The position numbers and the translations under genes are program-made. Positions 24,321 to 33,143 of a stretch of 64,000 nt of DNA are shown piece by piece. The DNA lies in contig NZ_BJYS01000025.1 in NCBI RefSeq assembly GCF_007991635.1, positions 1 through 64,000 of the forward strand, read 5' to 3'. Each line of letters begins with the position of its first letter. Positions within the stretch are counted from its first letter, which is position 1. The notes below the pieces were generated by a model. That model made no database searches. It saw only the letters and a list, made by a program, of their open reading frames with translations, and had not been told where the DNA came from. The DNA is from Adhaeribacter aerolatus. GTDB lineage: Bacteria; Bacteroidota; Bacteroidia; Cytophagales; Hymenobacteraceae.

Positions 24321-25703
24321 ATGTCAAGAAGAGAACATATTACCGTAATGGGTGGCGGATTGGTTGGCTGCCTCATGAGTTTATACCTGGGGAAAAAAGG
24401 CTATAAAGTAGATTTATACGAGCGCAAACCAGACCTCCGGAAAGCCTACAAAGAATACGGCCGTTCTATCAACCTGGCGCTCAGCGACCGCGGCTGGAAA
24501 GCCCTGAACGGTATTGGCATTGGCGACGAAATCCGGAAAGTAGCTATTCCCATGTACGGCCGCATGATTCATGATTTGCAGGGTAAGCTAAGTTTTCAGC
24601 CTTACGGTAAAGAAGGGCAGGCAATATATTCAGTTTCACGGGGGGGGTTAAATATTGCCTTGCTGGATTTGGTAGAAGCCGAGCATAATATTACCCTGCA
24701 CTTTAGCAAACAATGTGAACGGGTAGACCTGAAAACCAACGAGGTGCACTTGCGCGATACCGCCACCGGGGAAGAATCGGTTATTCATGCTGACCGCTTG
24801 TTTGGCGTAGATGGTGCTTATTCGATGGTGCGCTACTCCATGCAAAAAACCGAGCGGTTTGATTTCTCGCAGTGCTACCTAAATTACGGCTATAAAGAAT
24901 TAACCATTAAACCAGGGCCCTTTGGGCGGTGGTTGCTGGAGAAAGAAGCCCTGCATATTTGGCCGCGCGGCAATTTTATGATGATTGCCTTGCCCAACCT
25001 GAACGGCAGCTTTACCTGTACCTTGTTTTACCCCTACGAAGGCCACGAATCGTTTGCCAACCTGAAAACCGAAAGCGATGTAAAGCGGTTTTTTAAAAAG
25101 CAATTTCCAGATGCGATGCCCCTGATGCCGAACCTGGTAGAAGAGTTTTTTAAAAATCCGGTCGGCGATTTGGTTACCATCCGGTGTTTCCCGTGGGCTT
25201 TTCAGGATAAGGTATTATTGCTGGGCGATGCCTCGCACGGCATTGTGCCTTTTTACGGGCAGGGCATGAACGCCGGCTTTGAAGATTGTACCGTCTTTAA
25301 CGATTTGCTAAACGAGCATACCGGCGATTGGCATACTATTTTCGATAAGTTTCAGAAAATACGCAAACCCGATACCGATGCTATGGCCGATTTGGCTATC
25401 TACAACTTTATTGAAATGCGCGATAAAGTAGCTGATGCACGGTTTTTATTACAAAAAAAAATAGAAAGTAAAATAAGTAGTTTATATCCGGAACATTGGC
25501 TGCCGCTTTACTCCATGGTAACTTTTAGTGATATTTCTTACGCCCAGGCCAAAGCGACCGGCGAGCGGCAGGAGCAAATAATGGCCGAAATAATGCCGCA
25601 CATTCAATCCGAAGCTGATTTTGACAAGCCGGAAGTTCAAAATTTAATCCGGCAGCAAATATTGGGCAACGATGATTTAGTTAAAAGCAGCACAAAGCCC
25701 TGA
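24321..25703 (+). CDS. kmo: Kynurenine 3-monooxygenase
   Basis: FAD monooxygenase of 460 residues. V-M-G-G-G-L-V-G-C at residues 9-17 is the dinucleotide fold and E-R near 35-36 ends it. Y-G-R-S-I-N-L-A-L-S-D-R-G near 48-60 is characteristic of KMO and holds substrate-binding arginine. G-D-A-S-H-G at 302-307 with P-F-Y-G-Q-G-M-N-A-G-F-E-D contacts flavin. It hydroxylates kynurenine to 3-hydroxykynurenine with NADPH and oxygen, whose product kynU cleaves. The C-terminus is soluble, without the membrane helix of the mitochondrial enzyme. The next gene starts 2 bases after its stop. Confidence 0.93.
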   Translation: MSRREHITVMGGGLVGCLMSLYLGKKGYKVDLYERKPDLRKAYKEYGRSINLALSDRGWKALNGIGIGDEIRKVAIPMYGRMIHDLQGKLSFQPYGKEGQAIYSVSRGGLNIALLDLVEAEHNITLHFSKQCERVDLKTNEVHLRDTATGEESVIHADRLFGVDGAYSMVRYSMQKTERFDFSQCYLNYGYKELTIKPGPFGRWLLEKEALHIWPRGNFMMIALPNLNGSFTCTLFYPYEGHESFANLKTESDVKRFFKKQFPDAMPLMPNLVEEFFKNPVGDLVTIRCFPWAFQDKVLLLGDASHGIVPFYGQGMNAGFEDCTVFNDLLNEHTGDWHTIFDKFQKIRKPDTDAMADLAIYNFIEMRDKVADARFLLQKKIESKISSLYPEHWLPLYSMVTFSDISYAQAKATGERQEQIMAEIMPHIQSEADFDKPEVQNLIRQQILGNDDLVKSSTKP

Positions 25704-25705
25704 TA

Positions 25706-26212
25706 GTGGGAAAGAATAATGCCTCCGCGCTACTAAATGCTATCAACAAAATAGCAGCGGTGCTGGTGCTTTTCTGTTCTTTGCTGCTTTTTCTGGATTA
25801 TTTATTACCGGGTTCCTTGGAGGAAGTAGTTATTCAGGAGTATGATGTTTTTACTACCCGGGTTCGGGGTGGTTCGGCCACTACGTATAATATTATTACC
25901 GAAAAATATACCTTTCCTATTTCGGACGAATTTCTTTCTGCTTCGGAGGTGGGCGATACCATTAACGTAGAAGTATCCAGGATGTTGGAAATAATAGACG
26001 CGTATGGCCTGAGAAATCAGCGAGCATCCCATGTTTATTACACACGCTACTTAACCGGTATATTTTTCCCGCTAGCGCTTATACTGGTTTCTTTAATAGC
26101 TTTAAGATTACGCGAGCCTTCCGAAACAACCTTAAATATGCTGATTGGGTTGGAAGCAATGGCTTTGTTTATCTTCTTTATGACGCTCGTAAATATTTCG
26201 AACCTGTTCTGA
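25706..26212 (+). CDS. Small membrane protein, co-transcribed with kmo
   Basis: Protein of 168 residues with a GTG start 2 bases after the kmo stop. A membrane helix at about residues 15-33, a soluble region of about 75 residues rich in beta strands and charges, then two more helices near 110-130 and 145-165. I do not recognise the family. The tight spacing implies co-transcription with kmo, but a role in kynurenine metabolism is only suggested by position. It is convergent with the PAP2 gene, 5 bases away. Confidence 0.65.
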   Translation: MGKNNASALLNAINKIAAVLVLFCSLLLFLDYLLPGSLEEVVIQEYDVFTTRVRGGSATTYNIITEKYTFPISDEFLSASEVGDTINVEVSRMLEIIDAYGLRNQRASHVYYTRYLTGIFFPLALILVSLIALRLREPSETTLNMLIGLEAMALFIFFMTLVNISNLF

Positions 26213-26217
26213 GGAAA

Positions 26218-26838
26218 CTAACCAATAAGTAACCAGATACCCAAGCCTACCAGAAAGCCCAACAGAAAACCGGTATAAACTTCGGCTGGGGTATGCGCCT
26301 GCAGGGCCAGCCTTGCCGACATAACGGCGCCTACAATTAGAACAGCAGCCACTATTACGTAAATTAGAAAATTTTCGGGTAAGTTGGTGTGCAAAAAAAA
26401 CAGGATAGCCAACGCCCCACCTAAGCCTACACTATGGGCGCTAATTTTCCAGTGAAAAGAAATTAAATAAACCAGAAATACCGAAAGCGTAATCAGAAAC
26501 ATGATGTAAAAAAGCAGCCGGTCGAATATTTGCTCCTGGTAAAAAAGGTAACTGGTTACCGCAAAACAAACCGTGGTAAAGAAAAAAGGTAAATTTCTTT
26601 CGGGCCGGTTTTCTACGTGCATGCTGCTGATAAACCCGTTGCGGTACATAAAGTAGGTGCCCAAACCCGGTACCATAAACGTCGTGAAAAATATAATGGC
26701 CATAATTACCCAGCGGCTTTCGGCCGGAAAAGTAAGCATGGACTGCGGCAGCCCATAAAGCACCAACCCAAACAAGTAAGTCGGAATAAGCAGCGGGTGA
26801 AATACAACAGAAAGCGCCAGCGCCAGGGTGCGGTTCAC
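26218..26838 (-). CDS. PAP2-family membrane protein (phosphatidic acid phosphatase-like)
   Basis: Integral membrane protein of 206 residues with about six helices. Remnants of the PAP2 motifs are seen: S-A-H-S-V-G near 140-145, in place of P-S-G-H, and A-R-L-A-L-Q-A-H-T-P-A-E-V-Y-T-G near 174-190, like the S-R-x5-H-x3-D motif but with Glu/Val where the Asp would be. It may be a lipid phosphatase or a divergent, inactive relative. The start is GTG at 26838. It is convergent with the kmo operon. Confidence 0.72.
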   Translation of the reverse strand: MNRTLALALSVVFHPLLIPTYLFGLVLYGLPQSMLTFPAESRWVIMAIIFFTTFMVPGLGTYFMYRNGFISSMHVENRPERNLPFFFTTVCFAVTSYLFYQEQIFDRLLFYIMFLITLSVFLVYLISFHWKISAHSVGLGGALAILFFLHTNLPENFLIYVIVAAVLIVGAVMSARLALQAHTPAEVYTGFLLGFLVGLGIWLLIG

Positions 26839-26850
26839 GGAGAGCGTTAT

Positions 26851-27000
26851 AAGTGAAGAGTTAAAAGTTAAGAGTTAAGAGTTAAAGGTTGTTGAATATG
26901 ACAATTATATTTAAAACAACGAAAAAGAGTTTATTCTAAGTTTAACTGCCTTCCCATTAAAATTATGTATGATTAACTCATAACTTTTAACTCTTCACTT
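26851..27000. repeat. Small intergenic element with inverted ends (type B)
   Basis: AAGTGAAGAGTTAAAAGTTA at 26851-26870 has its exact reverse complement at 26981-27000. The left end continues with further GAGTTAA copies and the match extends imperfectly inward. The element of about 150 bases fills almost all the space between the PAP2 and rpoN genes. No ORF inside. Confidence 0.6.
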
Positions 27001-27002
27001 AT

Positions 27003-28517
27003 TTATAATTCTTTTCGCAATCGGGCAACCGGAATATTGAGTTGCTCGCGGTATTTGGCTACAGTGCGGCGGGCAATATTATAACCTTTCTCGTTCAGCA
27101 TTTTTTCCAGTTTATCATCCGATAAAGGCTTCTTCTTGTTTTCCTTGTCGATAATATCTTTCAGAATCTGCTTTACCTCGCGGCTACTCGCATCTTCGCC
27201 AGAATCGGTGGCAATCCCTTCGGAGAAGAAATATTTAAGCGGATAAACGCCAAACTCGGTTTGTACCCATTTGCTGTTGGCCACCCTCGATACCGTAGAA
27301 ATATCCATATCAATTTCCTGGGCAATGTCTTTCAGAATCATAGGCCGCAGTTTGGTCTCGTCGCCGTCCAGGAAAAAGTCGTGCTGAAAGCGTACAATAG
27401 CATCCATGGTGCGCAGCAACGTATTCTGCCGCTGCTTAATGGCATCGATAAACCATTTAGCCGAATCCAGTTTCTGCTTTACAAAAGTTACGGCTTCTTT
27501 CAGCTTTTTGTCTTTCTTAGCGCCTTTGTCATAAGCATCAAACATTTCGGAGTAGGAGCGGCTTACGCGCAATTCCGGAGCGTTGCGGGCATTCAGGGTA
27601 ATATTTAACTGGCCGTTATCATTGGTAATAATAAAATCCGGTACAATATATTGGGCTTTCGCCAAGCCCGCCGACGTGCCGCCGGGCTTCGGGTTTAGCT
27701 TCAGAATTATATTCAGGGCTTCTTTTAATTCATCATCCTCAATATCCAGCCTGGACTGAATTTTAGCATAATGCTTTTTGGTAAACTCATCGAAGCAATC
27801 CTGAATAATCTGCTCGGCTATCTCGGTTGTATAGTCTTGTTCGCGGCGCTCCAGTTGTAATAACAAGCATTCCTGTAAGTCGCGCGCAGCTATGCCGGGT
27901 GGGTCAAACGTCTGAATTTCGCGCAGCACAGCCTCCACTTCTTCCAAATCTACCTCAACATTCTGCGAAAATGCTAAATCGTTTACAATAGCGCTTAAAT
28001 CGCGGCGGATGTAGCCATCGTTATCAATGCTGCCGATTAACTGCTCGCCAATGGCATGTTGTTTTTCATCCAGGTTCAGAAAATTAAGCTGATCCAGCAG
28101 TGCATCGGTTAGGGTAGAGGTGCCCGCAATAGGCATATCGCGGTCTTCTTCCTCGCCGGGGCCGTCGCCCTGCATCTTATAACCGGCTATTTCATCGTCG
28201 TGGATGTAATCGCCTAAATCAATATCGTCGTTGTCCTGCCGGTAGTCGTCTTCCAGGCCAGGACCATCATCGTCGCGGTTGTTATCAAAGTCCTCGTCCA
28301 GGCTATCGTCGCTGTCAAAATCATCGCCGCTATCGTTTTCTTCCTCAGAGCGCTCAAATTCATCTTCCGGGCCTTCTTCCAGTGCCGGATTTACCTCCAT
28401 CTCTTCTTTGATGCGCATATCCAGCTCAGCCGTTGGTATCTGCAACAGCTTAATGAACTGAATCTGCTGGGGAGACAGTTTTTGCGATAAAAGTTGCTTT
28501 AAATCTAGTCGCTGCAT
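27003..28517 (-). CDS. rpoN: RNA polymerase sigma-54 factor
   Basis: Protein of 504 residues. Region I at the start (L-K-Q-L-L-S-Q-K-L-S-P-Q-Q-I-Q-F-I-K-L-L-Q-I-P) contacts activators. An unusually long acidic segment, almost all Asp, Glu and Asn, fills about residues 48-115 as region II. The core-binding and helix-turn-helix domains follow. The RpoN box A-R-R-T-V-A-K-Y-R-E near residues 481-490 reads the -24 element. It directs transcription of genes dependent on enhancer-binding proteins; no such activator is in the window. The gene is monocistronic and divergent from asnS. Confidence 0.95.
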   Translation of the reverse strand: MQRLDLKQLLSQKLSPQQIQFIKLLQIPTAELDMRIKEEMEVNPALEEGPEDEFERSEEENDSGDDFDSDDSLDEDFDNNRDDDGPGLEDDYRQDNDDIDLGDYIHDDEIAGYKMQGDGPGEEEDRDMPIAGTSTLTDALLDQLNFLNLDEKQHAIGEQLIGSIDNDGYIRRDLSAIVNDLAFSQNVEVDLEEVEAVLREIQTFDPPGIAARDLQECLLLQLERREQDYTTEIAEQIIQDCFDEFTKKHYAKIQSRLDIEDDELKEALNIILKLNPKPGGTSAGLAKAQYIVPDFIITNDNGQLNITLNARNAPELRVSRSYSEMFDAYDKGAKKDKKLKEAVTFVKQKLDSAKWFIDAIKQRQNTLLRTMDAIVRFQHDFFLDGDETKLRPMILKDIAQEIDMDISTVSRVANSKWVQTEFGVYPLKYFFSEGIATDSGEDASSREVKQILKDIIDKENKKKPLSDDKLEKMLNEKGYNIARRTVAKYREQLNIPVARLRKEL

Positions 28518-28624
28518 ACGGTTTTCATACCCAAGGCATGTATGAAATTTACATTCAAATTTAGCTTATTTTTACTGGGCTTTAATAAAAAAGGTTAAAA
28601 TATCGTTACTTTGCGGTGTAAATA

Positions 28625-28754
28625 GTAGCAAGTACCACAAATCAGGTAGCAGAATTTTGCTTTTACCTGAGATAAGAACAACGACTTTAGCACCTGATAT
28701 TTTTACTTTAAACCAAACCCAAGTCTTGATACTTGCTACCTGATACCTGATACT
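28625..28754. repeat. Small intergenic element with inverted ends (type C)
   Basis: GTAGCAAGTA at 28625-28634 and ATCAGGTAGC at 28641-28650 recur as exact reverse complements at 28730-28739 and 28735-28744, where the copies overlap; CTGATAC is also repeated directly at the right end. The element of about 130 bases lies just before the asnS start, so the asnS promoter or leader may overlap it. Confidence 0.5.
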
Positions 28755-28762
28755 AAAAGAAC

Positions 28763-30151
28763 ATGAAACGAAGCAAAGTTGCAGCATTGTTAGCGGCTAC
28801 GGAATTAAACCAGGAAGTACTGGTGAAAGGCTGGGTCCGGACTAAAAGAGGAAATAAATTTGTCAGTTTTATCGCCCTGAATGATGGGTCAACCATAAAT
28901 AATATTCAGTTGGTGGCCGATGCCGAAAAGTTTAGTGAAGAAAGCTTACGGGAGGTAACAACCGGCGCTTGTATTGCCGCTACCGGTATATTGGTGGCAT
29001 CACAGGGCAAAGGCCAGACTGTGGAAATCCAGGTTAATACTGTTGAAGTTTTGGGTGCTGCTGATCCCGAGAAATATCCATTGCAGAAAAAAGGCCACTC
29101 GCTGGAGTTTCTGCGCGAGATAGCCCACCTGCGCCCGCGCACCAATACCTTTGGGGCGGTATTGCGTATGCGTCACGCCATGGCTTTTGCCGTACATCAG
29201 TTCTTTAACGACCACGGCTTCTACTACGTGCATACGCCCATTATTACGGGTTCCGATGCCGAAGGCGCCGGCCAGATGTTCCGGGTTACCACCTTAGACC
29301 CGCTTAACCCGCCTAAAACCGAAACCGGTGAGGTAAATTATACCGACGACTTCTTTGGCAAACAAACCAACTTAACTGTATCGGGGCAGTTAGAAGGCGA
29401 AGTTACTGCCATGGCCCTGGGCCAGATTTATACCTTTGGACCAACTTTCCGGGCCGAGAATTCCAATACCACGCGCCACCTGGCCGAGTTCTGGATGATT
29501 GAACCCGAAATGGCTTTTGCGGACCTGACCGATAACATGGATTTGGCTGAGGAGTTTTTGAAGTTTCTGGTGATGTACGCCCTGAATAACTGCAAAGACG
29601 ATCTGCAGTTCCTGAACGACATGTACGACAAAGAACTGCTGAACCGGCTAAACTTTGTGGTGCAGAACGATTTCCAGCGCCTGGAGTATACCGAAGCCGT
29701 TGAGATATTAAAATCAGCCAAGCAGAAATTTGAATTCCCGGTAGAATGGGGTACCGATTTGCAAAGCGAGCACGAACGCTACCTGGTAGAAAAGCATTTT
29801 AAAAAGCCGGTAATCCTGATAAACTACCCGAAGCACATCAAAGCGTTTTACATGAAGCAGAACGAAGATGGCAAAACCGTACGGGCTATGGATGTGCTGT
29901 TTCCGGGTATCGGCGAAATAATTGGCGGTTCGCAACGGGAGGAAAGTTACGATAAACTGGCGCAACGCATTCAGGAGATGGGTATTCACGAAGAAGAACT
30001 GTGGTGGTACCTGGAACTTCGTAAATACGGCACGGCTCCTCACGCTGGTTTTGGTTTAGGCTTTGAGCGCCTGATGCTGTTTGTAACCGGTATGGGTAAT
30101 ATTCGGGATGTTATTCCATTCCCGCGTTTCCCGAAGAGTGCTGAATTTTAA
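28763..30151 (+). CDS. asnS: Asparaginyl-tRNA synthetase
   Basis: Protein of 462 residues, standard length. The N-terminal OB-fold anticodon-binding domain (residues 15-105) starts with [11 protein letters not shown]. The class II catalytic core has motif 2 in [17 protein letters not shown] near 230-246 and motif 3 in G-F-G-L-G-F-E-R-L near residue 430. R-D-V-I-P-F-P-R near the end favours Asn over Asp specificity. It charges tRNA-Asn in the cytosol. It has its own terminator. Confidence 0.96.
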   Translation: MKRSKVAALLAATELNQEVLVKGWVRTKRGNKFVSFIALNDGSTINNIQLVADAEKFSEESLREVTTGACIAATGILVASQGKGQTVEIQVNTVEVLGAADPEKYPLQKKGHSLEFLREIAHLRPRTNTFGAVLRMRHAMAFAVHQFFNDHGFYYVHTPIITGSDAEGAGQMFRVTTLDPLNPPKTETGEVNYTDDFFGKQTNLTVSGQLEGEVTAMALGQIYTFGPTFRAENSNTTRHLAEFWMIEPEMAFADLTDNMDLAEEFLKFLVMYALNNCKDDLQFLNDMYDKELLNRLNFVVQNDFQRLEYTEAVEILKSAKQKFEFPVEWGTDLQSEHERYLVEKHFKKPVILINYPKHIKAFYMKQNEDGKTVRAMDVLFPGIGEIIGGSQREESYDKLAQRIQEMGIHEEELWWYLELRKYGTAPHAGFGLGFERLMLFVTGMGNIRDVIPFPRFPKSAEF

Positions 30152-30173
30152 TTTCCTGCGAAAACCTAAAAGA

Positions 30174-30207
30174 AAAGCCCGTACATTACTGTAGCGGGCT
30201 TTTTTTA
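30174..30207 (+). terminator. Terminator after asnS
   Basis: Stem AAAGCCCG/CGGGCTTT with a loop of about 14 bases and a run of Ts, 22 bases past the asnS stop. Confidence 0.85.
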
Positions 30208-30465
30208 TGAATAAGCCCGCGGAATAATAAAATAATATAGTAGCAATTTTGTATTTTATCCAACGGACGGAACCGTTACCTTGCTTCATGTTGTCACCAG
30301 AGAGAATTCTGGCAGGAACCTTAGAATTAGTGGTGATAATACCACCAATGGTACCAAATTCAGTACAAAAAGAAAATACTAAACAGCTTCATCATCAAAG
30401 GTGCAAAATATCAGGTATAAAGAAGTTTATTTTTAGAAAAGTTAGGGATAATATTAAAATAGTAA
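30208..30465. other. Intergenic, AT-rich
   Basis: Downstream of the asnS terminator. A frame of 60-76 codons runs on the plus strand from about 30249 or 30288 into the next gene (to 30479), but its composition is not gene-like and it overlaps the real start. Nothing else is seen. Confidence 0.4.
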
Positions 30466-30840
30466 ATGATCAAACTTAAATATACCCTTTGTTTTATATT
30501 TTTGTTAACCAGTGGTAATTTATATGCTGCTGCGGATTATGGTGATGTAGGACTAGGTCTTATATACATATTCCTTTTGTTTATTTTCTTTATTTTTTTT
30601 ACATCAATCTTAGTCTTTACCTCGACTCTAAGGTTTATTAAAGTAATAAATTGCAATAAGAAGTCTCCTCAATTTACTTTAATGGGAACCATATTTTATT
30701 TATGTGTACTACTTTTAGCAATCTATCCTTGGATTTTTATTTTTTCTAAAAGTGCTAAATTATTTGGAGGTATAGGATTAGCAGTATTTTTAGCAAATTC
30801 ATTTTTTTACTTTCAATTTAAAAGGCAGAAGGAGCTATAA
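30466..30840 (+). CDS. Hypothetical small membrane protein
   Basis: Protein of 124 residues. A cleavable-looking signal (ending near N-L-Y-A-A) or a first helix is followed by three strongly hydrophobic helices at about residues 30-55, 71-92 and 98-117. It ends with a basic tail. The coding DNA is much richer in A and T than its neighbours, with codons such as TTT, ATA and TTA dominating, which may mean recent acquisition or weak selection. I do not recognise a family. Confidence 0.55.
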   Translation: MIKLKYTLCFIFLLTSGNLYAAADYGDVGLGLIYIFLLFIFFIFFTSILVFTSTLRFIKVINCNKKSPQFTLMGTIFYLCVLLLAIYPWIFIFSKSAKLFGGIGLAVFLANSFFYFQFKRQKEL

Positions 30841-31016
30841 ATCATAATATAGCTAAACCTCAAATGCCTATTGATTCAAGAAAAGTTACCACTCCTAACA
30901 CCACTTAAAAAGCATTAAAACGCTTCTTAGCCGCGGTCCTGAATACACAGTATCTACCTATTTGCATGCAATGAAGCCTGTCTAAACTTATTCATAAAAT
31001 TTAATAGCCAAGTCTT

Positions 31017-31796
31017 ATGTACGAACACCTGCTCTACGAAAGTAATAACGGGATTGCCACCATTACTTTAAATCGCCCTGAGTTGTACAACGCCATTAAC
31101 ACCAAACTAACTCTTGAACTACAGGATGCTATTAAACAAGTAACCAAAGATGCGGAGGTACGGGTGGTGGTACTTACAGGGAGCGGAAAAGCGTTCTGCT
31201 CCGGTCAGGATTTAAATGAGGCCGCCGAATTGGGCAACCGGTCTTTGTCTGAATCGCTTCATAAGCGTTATAATCCAATCATCAGGGGGATGCGCCAACT
31301 GCCGAAGCCTATTATTTGTGCGCTGAATGGCGTGGCCGCCGGGGCCGGCTGTTCGCTGGCACTGGCTTGCGATGTTATCATTGCTTCTGCCGAAGCTAGT
31401 CTGACCGAAGCGTTTATTAATATTGGTTTGGTACCCGATTCGGGCTCCTCGTTTTTTTTGCCGCGAATAGTAGGCTCCCTGAAAGCTTTTGAATTAAGCA
31501 CTTTGGGCACAAAACTAAAAGCCGAAGAGGCTCTGCAACTAGGCATGGTAAACCAGGTGGTGCCCGCCAATGACCTGGCCGAAACCGTGGCGGCTCTGGC
31601 TAACCGGTACGCGGTTGCTCCCACCAAAGCCATTGGTTTAATAAAAAAAATGCTGAATAAATCGTTTTCGGCTACTCTCGATCAAATGCTGGATTACGAA
31701 GCTTATCTTCAGGAAATAGCAGGTAAGTCAGCGGATTTTCGGGAGGGAGTACAGGCTTTCCGGGAAAAGCGCAAACCAGATTTTAAAGGCCATTAA
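31017..31796 (+). CDS. Enoyl-CoA hydratase/isomerase family protein (PaaG-like)
   Basis: Protein of 259 residues, crotonase fold. A-F-C-S-G-Q-D-L near residues 60-67 and G-V-A-A-G-A-G-C-S-L-A near 105-115 form the CoA oxyanion hole. E-A-F-I-N-I-G-L-V-P-D-S-G-S near 135-148 is closest to 2-(1,2-epoxyphenyl)acetyl-CoA isomerase (PaaG), where Asp is the active residue. No other phenylacetate genes are present, so the exact reaction is open; beta-oxidation is also possible. The gene stands alone in a cytosolic metabolism context. Confidence 0.85.
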   Translation: MYEHLLYESNNGIATITLNRPELYNAINTKLTLELQDAIKQVTKDAEVRVVVLTGSGKAFCSGQDLNEAAELGNRSLSESLHKRYNPIIRGMRQLPKPIICALNGVAAGAGCSLALACDVIIASAEASLTEAFINIGLVPDSGSSFFLPRIVGSLKAFELSTLGTKLKAEEALQLGMVNQVVPANDLAETVAALANRYAVAPTKAIGLIKKMLNKSFSATLDQMLDYEAYLQEIAGKSADFREGVQAFREKRKPDFKGH

Positions 31797-31892
31797 CCCG
31801 ACAACTGAGCGACTCTGGTAATTCTTAAAATAATTAAACATTGGTTTTAGTGGTGCGTAAATATTTGGTATGAATTTAAAACTAATGAAACT

Positions 31893-32525
31893 ATGAAAAA
31901 GCTGTTTATGAATGTTTTAGTAGCTGGTAGTTTACTGTTGGCTTATGGCTGTACTACTAAAACAACCGATAACAATGAAAAAAATACGGAAATACAGGAC
32001 CCGGACAACCAGGCAACTGCTGAGAACAATGCCCAATCGGGCTACGGCAACGACCCTAATAATAACAGCAGTACTGCCACAACGGCGCAGCAATTTGATA
32101 CTACCAGTTTTGCCGTAAATGCGGCCAGCGGCGGCCTGATGGAAGTAGCTTTGGGGAATATGGCGCAGCAGAAAGGCGCGAATGCTGACGTGAAAAAGTT
32201 TGGCCAGCAAATGGTAACCGACCATAGTAAAGCCAATACTGAACTAAAAACCATTGCCTCTTCTAAAAATATTCAGATTCCGACAACACCTTTGCCCAAA
32301 CATCAGAAACACATCGATCACCTGAGTGGTTTAAGCGGAGCGGAATTTGATAAACACTATATGACGATGATGGTAGAAGATCATCAGGAGGACATAGGCT
32401 TGTTTCAGAAAACCGCAAACGACAATAGCCAGGATGCCGAGTTAAAAGCATTTGCGGAGAAAACTTTACCAGTTTTAAAAAGCCATTTGCAACTAGCCCA
32501 GCAAACCCAGTCAAAAGTTAAGTAA
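31893..32525 (+). CDS. DUF4142 lipoprotein
   Basis: Protein of 210 residues. The signal peptide ends in a lipobox L-A-Y-G-C (Cys20), followed by a disordered Asn/Thr/Gln-rich linker to about residue 70. The DUF4142 domain (residues 74-208) is a helical bundle with F-A-V-N-A-A-S-G-G-L-M-E-V-A-L-G and Q-Q-M-V-T-D-H-S-K-A-N. The histidines in D-H-S, K-H-x-K-H and D-H-Q-E-D recall ferritin-like metal sites. Related proteins sit in the periplasm or outer membrane; function uncharacterised, often linked to stress. Confidence 0.85.
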   Translation: MKKLFMNVLVAGSLLLAYGCTTKTTDNNEKNTEIQDPDNQATAENNAQSGYGNDPNNNSSTATTAQQFDTTSFAVNAASGGLMEVALGNMAQQKGANADVKKFGQQMVTDHSKANTELKTIASSKNIQIPTTPLPKHQKHIDHLSGLSGAEFDKHYMTMMVEDHQEDIGLFQKTANDNSQDAELKAFAEKTLPVLKSHLQLAQQTQSKVK

Positions 32526-32644
32526 GAAGTTAAATTTTCGTCAATATACTCGAAGTGCTACCAGCTTTTAAAGAAGGCCCGAGCCATAGAAAGCACTAAG
32601 TTAAATTTGAAATTTACGGAATAAAAGGCTTAGCCTTAAATAAG

Positions 32645-32676
32645 AAATCCGGCCTGTTATGCAGCCGGATTTTTTA
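32645..32676. terminator. Bidirectional terminator
   Basis: Perfect 9-bp arms AAATCCGGC/GCCGGATTT with a 10-base loop and T runs on the plus side. It lies between the convergent DUF4142 and 97-residue protein genes. Confidence 0.75.
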
Positions 32677-32701
32677 TTTAAGAACCATATTATTGCGTTG
32701 C

Positions 32702-32995
32702 TTAATGCAGCAGCACGTTTATATTCCCATTTTCGAGAAAAGGAGTTGCTTCATCTGCGGTAATGAGTCGGTAAGTGGTGTTTAGCAAATGCGTTCTGGT
32801 GTTAAAGCGGGTAATCTCCAGTAAATATTCCTCCGAAACTGTTTTGTACAACGAGTAAGTAGGCGGTATAAACAAGGCATTCGGAGTATGTTCCTGGTTG
32901 TCAATAATGCCCAAGGCAACCTGATCCAGATAATCAATTACATATTGCTGGCCACACTCGGTTGTAATCAGGTTTAAATTATTTTTATCTGTCAT
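32702..32995 (-). CDS. Small hypothetical protein, paralogue of 33144-33389
   Basis: Protein of 97 residues, no signal peptide or helix-rich segment. I-T-T-E-C-G-Q-Q-Y near the start, Y-S-L-Y-K in the middle and N-T-T-Y-R-L-I near the end match T-D-C-G-K-E-F, Y-T-I-Y-K and S-I-N-Y-Q-L-I in the next gene, so the two are tandem paralogues. A short beta-rich domain seems likely. Function unknown. Confidence 0.6.
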   Translation of the reverse strand: MTDKNNLNLITTECGQQYVIDYLDQVALGIIDNQEHTPNALFIPPTYSLYKTVSEEYLLEITRFNTRTHLLNTTYRLITADEATPFLENGNINVLLH

Positions 32996-33100
32996 ACAAG
33001 CTCCATTCGTTCTGCAATCAAATTGCTTTAACGATACAATTTACTACCAGTTAGGTCTAACGCAAATAAATTTAAAACCTTTTAGTAAGCAAGCATAAAA

Positions 33101-33121
33101 AAAGCCGCTGGTAGCGGCTTT
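33101..33121 (-). terminator. Terminator of the 81-residue protein gene
   Basis: Perfect 9-bp stem AAAGCCGCT/AGCGGCTTT, three-base loop, with a T run on the minus strand, 23 bases past the stop. Confidence 0.8.
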
Positions 33122-33143
33122 AAAAGATTAAATATTTTTTATT

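Noticed and set aside
30249-30479. Plus-strand frame of 76 codons before the small membrane protein
   Set aside because: It overlaps the real start of the next gene and its composition is not gene-like.
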